DNA of 64,000 nucleotides. Origin: Lachnotalea sp041821265 (GTDB lineage: Bacteria > Bacillota > Clostridia > Lachnospirales > Lachnospiraceae). Positions within the stretch are counted from its first letter, which is position 1. The number at the start of each line of letters is the position of its first letter. The position numbers and the translations under genes are program-made. Of the stretch, positions 55,129 to 62,035 are shown in pieces. The stretch spans positions 1 through 64,000 of the forward strand of contig JBGUEQ010000012.1 in assembly GCA_041821265.1 (NCBI GenBank), given 5' to 3'. The notes below the pieces were generated by a model. It was not told the origin of the DNA and searched no databases. It saw only the letters and a list, made by a program, of their open reading frames with translations.

Positions 55129-55338
55129 TTATTTGTCCTCCCTACGCTCAAAAACTTCATCAATAGAAACTCCAAAGGTCTCCGCAAACTTAAATGCTAA
55201 TTCCAATGATGGAGTATATTTATATTTTTCTATTGATATAACTGCTTGTCGTGAAATTCCAACCTTCATTGCTAAATCAGCTTGCGTCCAATCTTTTTCA
55301 GCACGCAAGACTTTAATTCTATTCCATATCAAAGTCAT
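55129..55338 (-). CDS. Small XRE-family transcriptional regulator
   Basis: The 69-residue Cro/CI-type protein is almost only a helix-turn-helix (KVLRAEKDWTQADLAMKVGI, SRQAVISIEKYKYTPSLEL). It precedes and is coupled to the membrane protein gene. Three matched palindromes just upstream look like its own operators. Confidence 0.9.
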   Translation of the reverse strand: MTLIWNRIKVLRAEKDWTQADLAMKVGISRQAVISIEKYKYTPSLELAFKFAETFGVSIDEVFERREDK

Positions 55339-55364
55339 GTCTTCCTTCTAAAATGTCTTCTAAA

Positions 55365-55430
55365 ATGTAATGAGTAGGTTACATTTATATTGTAATCTGT
55401 TCATTACATTTTGTAAATAAGTAATTACAA
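55365..55430 (-). promoter_or_regulatory. Three TGTAA-N8-TTACA operators of the XRE gene
   Basis: Three palindromes share the form TGTAA-N8-TTACA. They lie at 55365-55384, 55390-55409 and 55411-55430, with centres 25 and 21 bp apart. They lie between the regulator's start codon and the promoter region. The repetition on one face of the helix suggests cooperative autoregulation. Confidence 0.72.
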
Positions 55431-55589
55431 TATTTTTATAATAAATATTAAATAAGGAATAAGGAAAAACAGAAAATCTTATACAGATTTTCTGTTGGTT
55501 GATAGATTGTTTTATTATTTTTAACAATTTCAAATCGATTTAACTCATTGTTTATAAACAATCTTCATGAATAAAGTACCATCAAACTT

Positions 55590-55688
55590 ACTAACTATCA
55601 ATATTAAGTTACCAATGTACAATAATCCCGCTAAAGTTTAATTTGGTTCAACAAAAAACTACCAACTAAATAATGATAGTTGGTAGCA
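55590..55688 (-). repeat. Terminator-promoter repeat, copy 3
   Basis: Minus-strand order: terminator (AACTACCAACTA paired with TAGTTGGTAG, about 55655-55687), AT-rich spacer, then ATTGGTA-N7-ATTGATAGTT. At 17 bases' spacing a weak TACTTT follows. It ends the DUF3784 gene and lies ahead of the XRE gene. The stretch 55431-55589 holds nothing else recognisable. Confidence 0.72.
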
Positions 55689-55724
55689 TAATGGTATAAA
55701 TTTAAAATTAATTAAATTTTTCTG

Positions 55725-56065
55725 TTATTTCTTCTTGCAAATTGTATTACTATAAATCATTTCCACAATAATCGTAACTACTAATACTATGCTAAAAACA
55801 AGAGCAACTGTTTGTAATGACTGTTCAGGCAACATTCCCATTTCTACTTGATAAATAAAATAAGTCATAACAAACAAAAGAACCGCTACTATAAAACATA
55901 AAACTCCCATTGATGTACATAATTTTTTCTTATAATATTTTGCCTTTTCTTCTTCGGAAGCTGTATATATCCAGCTATAATCCAGCTTCCTTTCCCTAAA
56001 AATAATGCAATAGCAACGCTCAAAAATAATAAACCTAATATTATTAAAAATATTATTCCACTCAA
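55725..56065 (-). pseudogene. DUF3784 membrane protein with a one-base frameshift
   Basis: Starting at TTG 56065 (AAGGAG nine bases upstream), the frame reads SGIIFLIILGLLFLSVAIAL and GKGSWIIAGY, the DUF3784 N-terminus. It then shifts near 55965. The other frame continues TASEEEKAKYYKKKLCTSMG and two membrane segments to the stop at 55725. Insertion of one A in GGATATATACAG restores the family sequence, so a single-base loss is the likely cause. The GTG at 56075 would give a hybrid with a nonsense N-terminus. Confidence 0.8.
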
Positions 56066-56129
56066 GACTGTTCACTCCTTTTTTTTATTTTTTACCATTA
56101 AGTAAATAATTCTTAGCTATTCTCTAAAC

Positions 56130-56271
56130 ATAATAATACTTATTCTTCCAACTATCAATATTTAATTGTCAATATACCCTACTGCGTTAAATACTGCTTT
56201 AAATTATTAAGTCTTAGTTTAATTTAGTGTACAAAAAACTACCATAAATATAAAATATGGTAGTAAAATAT
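56130..56271 (-). repeat. Terminator-promoter repeat, copy 4
   Basis: Minus-strand order: hairpin (ACTACCATA paired with TATGGTAGT, about 56235-56266), long AT-rich spacer, ATTGACA-N7-ATTGATAGTT, then a clear promoter TTGATA (56153-56158) and TATTAT (56130-56135) with a 17-base spacer. It drives the DUF3784 gene. Upstream only a gene tail remains. Confidence 0.75.
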
Positions 56272-56577
56272 ATGTCTCTCTTTTCGTTTTATAATGTATT
56301 CTAATCGCCGTTAATGTCTACTTAAGTTCTTTAAATACATCTGAGTCTGTTTCGGTGGCATGACTATCAACAAGTATATCGATCAATTGACCATTTATTT
56401 ATCCACACGCTAAACTAAATTCAAGGTTTATAGAATTTTACCTTTACACATATTTTAATAAACTGTAAAATTGTATTATTAATAATGTATGATGTATAAT
56501 CTGAAAATAAACTTAGCTATTGTTAGGAAGTAGAAAAAAATATCTATATTATCGCAGACAAATAATAATTTTATGAA
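56272..56577. other. Intergenic with a short gene tail
   Basis: On the minus strand a short frame ending at about 56322 reads LIDILVDSHATETDSDVFKE and stops. It looks like the C-terminus of a lost gene that once preceded repeat copy 4. The remainder is AT-rich and holds nothing recognisable. Confidence 0.4.
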
Positions 56578-57102
56578 TTGTTAATTAATTTGGAGCTTGA
56601 TGCACCCTATTATAATTTTAAGTTTGATTGTTATGGTGTAATAGCTAAGGCTAAAACCAGCCAAGACACCATTTTTAGAATTTATACAGATAGATTAGGA
56701 AATATAACACAAGATGATTATGATATAGCTAGTATCCAGTTCATTGAAGATAACAAAGATAGTGAATGGTATACAAAACTAAAATTAGACATGGAACTCA
56801 ATATTTACAATCCACCGAAACCTCTTGAAACGTACATCAGTATATTCACAGATGATGTAACTTGGAACAAAATTGCAGAGGTTACGCTTTCACTGGAACA
56901 GGTATTAGAAGCGCAAAATATACCAATATCACAGTATAGTATCATGCTGATTCCAATCGCGAATAAACCAGAGGAAAGAGGAGTTGGAGTTTCCTGGGTA
57001 AACGCACTATCAGTTTCAAATTTTCCTTCAGACTTGATTAAGGAGAATAACCTTCCAGAAGTTATGGAACAGTTTGAAAAAGACAGTGTTATGAGCCACT
57101 AA
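56578..57102 (+). CDS. Uncharacterised protein, possibly 5'-truncated
   Basis: The 174-residue frame begins at a TTG with no good ribosome site. It reads as a well-folded soluble protein (LDAPYYNFKFDCYGVIAKAK, IPISQYSIMLIPIANKPEER). I do not recognise a family. The missing start signals suggest loss of the true N-terminus. The gap after it (57103-57269) has the hairpin GTGACTGAGCAGTCAC and no gene. Confidence 0.45.
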   Translation: MLINLELDAPYYNFKFDCYGVIAKAKTSQDTIFRIYTDRLGNITQDDYDIASIQFIEDNKDSEWYTKLKLDMELNIYNPPKPLETYISIFTDDVTWNKIAEVTLSLEQVLEAQNIPISQYSIMLIPIANKPEERGVGVSWVNALSVSNFPSDLIKENNLPEVMEQFEKDSVMSH

Positions 57103-57269
57103 GCCATTATTAAATGTAGCTATAATCCAACAATGTTAAAGCGACAGGATATATAATGAAAAGTTAGAAAAAGATAATAAGAGGTAATATTAATAGGAAA
57201 GGTGACTGAGCAGTCACGGCGGTTCTTAATTAGTTACAAGTAAAGTTACGAGTGAAAGGAATAAATAGA

Positions 57270-58178
57270 ATGATTTTGAGTGTAAGCAGACGAACAGATA
57301 TACCCAATTATTATTCTGAATGGTTTTTAAATAGAATAAAGGAAGGCTTTCTGTATGTTAGAAATCCGTTTAACCTTCATCAGATTAGTAAAATAGATAT
57401 TACACCTAACATTGTGGACTGCATTGTGTTTTGGACAAAAAATCCGAAACCAATGATGAATAGACTAGATGAATTAAACGATTACAAGTATTATTTTCAG
57501 TTCACATTAACTGGATATGGAAAAGATATGGAACCTAATCTACCTCGAAAGAGAAATCAAATGATACCTATTTTTCAGGAATTATCAGGTAGGATTGGTA
57601 AAGAAAAAGTAATATGGAGATACGATCCTATTATTATTACAGATAAATATACCATAGCATATCATACCAAAGCATTTACAGAAATTGCAGAAAAATTAAA
57701 TGGTTATACGGATACGGTAATCATAAGTTTTGTAGATTCCTATGCCAAAACAAAGAAAAGTATGGAAGAGATTAAGAATATATCTATTGAAACAATAGAT
57801 ATCAAAGAGATTGCAAGTAAGTTAGCAAAAATTGCAAAAGAGAATAATATGCAGATAGAAACTTGTGCAGAAAAAATTGACTTATCTGCATATGGCATTG
57901 AGCATAGTAGTTGCATTGATAAAAAACTAGTTGAAAAGATAATTGGCTGTAACATTAAAGTTGATAAAGATAAAAATCAACGTGCGGACTGCGGTTGTGT
58001 AGAGAGCGTAGAAGTAGGTTCCTATAATACCTGCAAAAATGGTTGCAAATATTGTTATGCGAATTATAGCTATGAAAAAGTGAAAGCAAGTTGTGAATTG
58101 TATGATGTAACTTCCCCTATATTGTGTGGCAAGATTGGAGAAAAAGATAGTATTACAGAAAGAAAGATAAACAGATAA
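57270..58178 (+). CDS. DUF1848 family protein, iron-sulfur
   Basis: The 302-residue protein matches DUF1848 (MILSVSRRTDIPNYYSEWF, IVFWTKNPKPM, WRYDPIIIT). It ends in a cysteine cluster CGCVESVEVGSYNTC and CKNGCKYCYANYS, probably an Fe-S site related to radical-SAM-like enzymes. The reaction is unknown. AAAGGA ten bases before the ATG at 57270 supports this start. The next gene, folA, begins 22 bases after it. Confidence 0.85.
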   Translation: MILSVSRRTDIPNYYSEWFLNRIKEGFLYVRNPFNLHQISKIDITPNIVDCIVFWTKNPKPMMNRLDELNDYKYYFQFTLTGYGKDMEPNLPRKRNQMIPIFQELSGRIGKEKVIWRYDPIIITDKYTIAYHTKAFTEIAEKLNGYTDTVIISFVDSYAKTKKSMEEIKNISIETIDIKEIASKLAKIAKENNMQIETCAEKIDLSAYGIEHSSCIDKKLVEKIIGCNIKVDKDKNQRADCGCVESVEVGSYNTCKNGCKYCYANYSYEKVKASCELYDVTSPILCGKIGEKDSITERKINR

Positions 58179-58200
58179 GCCTGTTTGAGAAAGGATTTAT

Positions 58201-58683
58201 ATGATAGCATTAATAGTAGCATTTTCAAAAAATAGAGTAATAGGAAATAAAGGACAGATACCTTGGAAAATCAAAGGTGAACAGAAAAAATTTAAAGAAT
58301 TAACCACGGGTAATGTAGTTATTATGGGTAGAAAATCATATGAAGAAATTGGAAAGCCATTGCCTAATCGTTATACCATTGTTGTTTCTAGCACAGCAAA
58401 GTTTGAAGCAGAAAATTGCACAACAGCAAGTTCCTTGGAAGAAGCGATAAAAAAGGCAGAGACTATAAAAGCAGAGGCTGAAATATATATTTCAGGTGGT
58501 GCAGGTTTGTATAAAGAGGCCATAGATTTAGTTGATAAAATGTACATTACTGAAATTGATAAGGTGATTGAAGGTGACACTAGCTTTCCATTATTTGATG
58601 AAAGTAATTTTGTAAAAGAAATAAATGAGCATTTTGAAGGAGAAATTCCTTATACCTATATTACCTATACAAAATTGATTTAA
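58201..58683 (+). CDS. folA: Dihydrofolate reductase
   Basis: The 160-residue enzyme reduces dihydrofolate to tetrahydrofolate with NADPH. Motifs: IVAFSKNRVIGNKGQIPWKI at the N-terminus, VVIMGRKSYEEIG for the cofactor, and ISGGAGLYKEAID. The usual acidic substrate residue after the W is replaced in WKIKGEQKKF, where E is a nearby candidate. It is probably in an operon with the DUF1848 gene. No thyA lies next to it. Confidence 0.95.
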   Translation: MIALIVAFSKNRVIGNKGQIPWKIKGEQKKFKELTTGNVVIMGRKSYEEIGKPLPNRYTIVVSSTAKFEAENCTTASSLEEAIKKAETIKAEAEIYISGGAGLYKEAIDLVDKMYITEIDKVIEGDTSFPLFDESNFVKEINEHFEGEIPYTYITYTKLI

Positions 58684-58689
58684 ATAAAT

Positions 58690-58960
58690 TGGTAAGATTA
58701 TCCACATCCAGGGATGTGCAGACAGCATTGTAAAGGTTGTACAAGAGAAAATATAATATTTGATCAAACCGGTGAGGTAGGCGAATTCTTAGATCAAGGA
58801 TATCGTACAGATAATGCAATTTCTGATACCGTAAGAGCAATGGATATTATATTTTACTCGTGCAGATTTTACGGATATAGAAGAAGTAATGAAAAAAAAC
58901 ATGCTGTATTTTAAACAGGATGCGGAAGAAATATGTAAAAGTAAAGGAATTACCTAGCCG
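58690..58960 (+). pseudogene. Unrecognised broken gene
   Basis: One frame reads HPGMCRQHCKGCTRENIIFD to about DTVRAMDII (58705-58852). A neighbouring frame continues FTRADFTDIEEVMKKNMLYF and KSKGIT to a stop at about 58957. The switch suggests one shifted gene of unknown family. No ribosome site is clear. Confidence 0.45.
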
Positions 58961-59127
58961 GAGTCAATATCTAAACAGGTAATACAATCTTTTAATCGCA
59001 GACTATCAAAGAAAGAGTGGTAGTAGATTAGAATAGTACAGAACCTAGGGTGAAATATAATAGCAAGAGAATAAAAGAAATTCTTTATGGAGAAAAATAC
59101 AATCGATATGAATTGTAAATATGTCAG

Positions 59128-59168
59128 GATGTTTTTTAAGGATTAATATCTTAAAAAGCATCTTTTTA
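59128..59168 (+). terminator. Terminator after the broken gene
   Basis: GATGTTTTTTAAG (59128-59140) pairs with CTTAAAAAGCATC (59150-59162), followed by a T-rich run. It ends the folA transcript. Confidence 0.8.
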
Positions 59169-59235
59169 TTTACAAGAATGAAAAGTTCAAATAATAATAA
59201 AAAATAAACAAAATATATTTTTGTTTGGCTAATTG

Positions 59236-59264
59236 TAGACAAATATATTAAAGTGACATATAAT
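59236..59264 (+). promoter_or_regulatory. Promoter of the DUF2087 regulator
   Basis: TAGACA (59236-59241) and TATAAT (59259-59264) with 17 bases between. The leader to the ATG is about 45 bases. No operator was seen. Confidence 0.65.
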
Positions 59265-59314
59265 GAATATAAAAAAGATGAGATAACAATATAAAGCAAC
59301 AGGAGGTTCGTATA

Positions 59315-60079
59315 ATGAAAGAACATGATACATTATGGAAAGAAGATATAAGTACAATAGTAAAAAGCTACAAGGAAACACAGGATTATTTTATCTGTGT
59401 TATATGCGGAGCAAAGTTTGAAAAAGGTAGTATCGTTAACTATGATGGTGATTTACATGATGCCTATGGTGCAGTTAAAAGACATGTGAAAGAAAAACAC
59501 GGATATTTAGTTGATTATTTGCTAAATCAAAATGTAGATTTAGTAGGAATTTCCGAAACACAAAATAAAATTTTGAAACTAATGTCAGAGGGAAATGATG
59601 ATAAAACAATAGCTGAAAATTTAGGTATCGCTCATTCAACCGTTAGAAATCATCGTTTTAAATTACGAGAAAACTTAAAACAGGCAAAATTATTTGCAGC
59701 ACTGATGGAGTCATTGGAGCAAAAAACTAGCTTACCAATTAATTTATCTATGGAAGGTGACTTAGTGGAATTGCATTATAGCGCTAATATGATGGATGAC
59801 AGATATAATATAACAGACATGGAAAGAGAAAAAGTTATAAAAACTTATATAGATGAAAATGGAGCAATCAAGCAATTTCCAGCAAAAGAGAAGAAGAAGA
59901 TTATTTTGTTACGTGAAATTATTAAAAATTTTATAAAGGATCATGAATATGCAGAGCCTGAGGTAAATAAAATACTTCATAGAATATATGAGGATCATGC
60001 AACAATACGTAGGGCATTGATTGAATATGGATTTTTAGAGCGTTCTGAAGACTGTAAGATTTATAGAGTAAGGGAATAG
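59315..60079 (+). CDS. DUF2087 regulator with a LuxR-type helix-turn-helix
   Basis: The 254-residue protein has a Cys2-His2-like segment at its start (CVICGAKF to HVKEKHGY). A LuxR/GerE-like helix follows (MSEGNDDKTIAENLGIAHST, about residues 89-108), then a C-terminal DUF2087 domain (EPEVNKILHRIYEDHATIRR). It is a predicted DNA-binding regulator with a possible zinc site. AGGAGG precedes the start. Its targets are unknown. Confidence 0.85.
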   Translation: MKEHDTLWKEDISTIVKSYKETQDYFICVICGAKFEKGSIVNYDGDLHDAYGAVKRHVKEKHGYLVDYLLNQNVDLVGISETQNKILKLMSEGNDDKTIAENLGIAHSTVRNHRFKLRENLKQAKLFAALMESLEQKTSLPINLSMEGDLVELHYSANMMDDRYNITDMEREKVIKTYIDENGAIKQFPAKEKKKIILLREIIKNFIKDHEYAEPEVNKILHRIYEDHATIRRALIEYGFLERSEDCKIYRVRE

Positions 60080-60169
60080 AGAGTATATGAAATGTTGATA
60101 GTAAAAACCTGAAATAGTATGCTAGTACTTGTTATGGCACTAGCAATTATAAAAATATATTACTATGTA

Positions 60170-60290
60170 GTCCCCGTAAATGGGAGGTGCTTTGCAATGT
60201 AAAATCTGAGTTTTGAAGCGCTACAATGTAATTTTTTGTATTGTGTGTATCGCGTAGCGGTAACTATGAAAGTGCTAAATAATTACAAGA
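60170..60290 (+). repeat. Dispersed intergenic repeat fragments
   Basis: The stretch carries GGGAGGTGCTTTGCAATG, like the 24520 repeat. It also has TGTGTGTATCGCGTAG, seen inverted near 19570-19590, and GGTAACTATGAAAGTGCT, seen at 28438. This shows the repeats share exchangeable modules. No gene is present between 60080 and 60313. Confidence 0.65.
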
Positions 60291-60313
60291 ATATTAAAAT
60301 CAATCTATATATT

Positions 60314-61846
60314 TTAACACCAATTATTAATAGTATTCAACTTATTATAACGATCGATAAGGAAAGAAAGTCGGAGCAAGAATATGGTATTACTATCTGC
60401 TAGGTCAATCTGACATATTTCGGTGATCCGATTTAATCGATAAACAAGGGAATTACGGTGAATAAATATATTTTCAGAAGTCAACTTAATACTGCATCCA
60501 TTGTTTAAGAATATATATAGTGTTTCATAGAACTGTGTATTATTTTTAAGATCATAGGTTCTAAGACTTGCTAGGCAAGGATGACAAAAGCGTCCTAATA
60601 AATCGGGATTTTTTATTTCTGAAAATAAATCAAAAACTTGATAATTAAGATAACGACATACCAATTCATCAGGATTTAATTTTTGACCAAGTTCTAAAGC
60701 GGCATAAGCCTGTTCATAATGACTAACGAAATTTTCTATATTGGTAAAAGAATTACTAATCCCAATTTGGACATATTCTGTCTGGGAAAAGTCTTTTAAA
60801 ATGTCAAATAGTTCTGTGTTTATTTCAGCATCATCTTTTAATGGAATGATTGCAACGATTCCATTTTTATGATAAGTGACATAAGTTCCTGGTATTTGTG
60901 TCTTTAACCTAACGTAGGTATATTTTTTAAGATGTGAGCGCCCTAGATATCTAGTTGGACGAATAAATAATACCATCATTTTAGCTGGAAAATGAAGCGA
61001 TGAGAGCTTTGGGAAAACATCCATAGAAGGTGCCCCTATCAGTAGATCATATAATAATTGCTGATAGAGACTGTTTTCTTCAAATAATTCTGTTGAATAG
61101 TATGCAATGGTATAACTAATAATCTGACTTATTGTGCTAAGCATTTCAAAATGAGAGGGGCGTAATTTGTTCTCACCTTCAATCATTAATAGAAATCCAA
61201 CTTGGACGTTATTATGAAACACCTTACAGCTTAATTTTCTACAAGGTGATTTGGAACAAGTTACTTCAACTGTAGCTGTAGTCATTGAGGCATTTCGAAT
61301 GGATTCTATTTTTTTTGCTTCACTAATAAATTCATAACAACAGTATCCTTGATTAATATTTTCTATCCAAAGAGGATCAAGAACAGGGATCGAAGTAGAG
61401 TTGGCTATGATTTTAAAATTCATATCACAAAATAGCAAGGAGTTACCGAGTCTTAAAGAAGCAGAATCCAAAACAGCATCTATACTATGTGTTTCATTTG
61501 CAAGAGCCGTAAGTTCTTCGAAAATCCCTTTACTTTTAGTCATTTCAATTAATTCTTTTACTTCATTAAATAGGGAAAACAATAAAGGCTCTTCTACTAT
61601 TGCAAGGTTTCTTATATTCGGAAAAGGGTAAGAAGAATCACATGTTCGTGCAAGAATACACTGAATCGGAATCGAAGTAGCATGTTCCAATTGTTTATCA
61701 TAGCCAAAATATAAGGTGTTATTAATTACATTTTCATGTTTGTTATCAATCAAAGAAATGTCTTGTATTTCTAAATCCTCTTTCTGTGAAATAATGCTTA
61801 TAGAATATTCCTCAGACAGTTGTTTTACTAATTTTGAAAATATCAT
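60314..61846 (-). CDS. PucR/CdaR family transcriptional regulator
   Basis: The 510-residue regulator has no clear domain match by eye in its N-terminal half (a sensory GAF-like region is possible, with CSKSPCRKLSC near 215-225). The C-terminus has the PucR helix-turn-helix (FLNNGCSIKLTSENIFIHRN, then SLVYRLNRITEI). It is divergent from the reductase gene and probably controls it. A promoter with a palindrome in its spacer suggests autoregulation. Confidence 0.85.
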   Translation of the reverse strand: MIFSKLVKQLSEEYSISIISQKEDLEIQDISLIDNKHENVINNTLYFGYDKQLEHATSIPIQCILARTCDSSYPFPNIRNLAIVEEPLLFSLFNEVKELIEMTKSKGIFEELTALANETHSIDAVLDSASLRLGNSLLFCDMNFKIIANSTSIPVLDPLWIENINQGYCCYEFISEAKKIESIRNASMTTATVEVTCSKSPCRKLSCKVFHNNVQVGFLLMIEGENKLRPSHFEMLSTISQIISYTIAYYSTELFEENSLYQQLLYDLLIGAPSMDVFPKLSSLHFPAKMMVLFIRPTRYLGRSHLKKYTYVRLKTQIPGTYVTYHKNGIVAIIPLKDDAEINTELFDILKDFSQTEYVQIGISNSFTNIENFVSHYEQAYAALELGQKLNPDELVCRYLNYQVFDLFSEIKNPDLLGRFCHPCLASLRTYDLKNNTQFYETLYIFLNNGCSIKLTSENIFIHRNSLVYRLNRITEICQIDLADSNTIFLLRLSFLIDRYNKLNTINNWC

Positions 61847-61919
61847 ACCTATCCCTCATTTCTATAAACTTAATAAAGTTTGGATAAATTGTGTAGCGAG
61901 AATCATAATTGATACGTTT

Positions 61920-61948
61920 ACTATAGTGCATGATGCACTAATTGTCAA
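61920..61948 (-). promoter_or_regulatory. PucR-gene promoter with an operator in the spacer
   Basis: On the minus strand TTGACA (complement of 61943-61948) and TATAGT (complement of 61920-61925) are 17 bases apart. The spacer carries a perfect palindrome TAGTGCAT-G-ATGCACTA (61924-61940). A regulator bound there would shut off this promoter. On the plus strand TTGTAC (61972-61977) with TATCCT (61995-62000) could serve the reductase gene. Confidence 0.75.
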
Positions 61949-62035
61949 ATATTTATCATTCATCATACACGTTGTACAATATGACTATTTAAAGTATCCT
62001 TAAAACATACTATTTAGTAATGAAGGAGGCAAAAA

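Noticed and set aside
53908..56271. CRISPR array or integron attC array
   Set aside because: The four repeats are 100-150 bases long, diverged, and separated by genes of several hundred bases. No cas, integrase or attC-like core pairs were seen.
58714..58914. Anaerobic reductase activase or radical SAM gene from the CxxxCxxC-like stretch
   Set aside because: The cysteine pattern is short and the frame breaks soon after. A neighbouring frame continues without family match, so no function is claimed.
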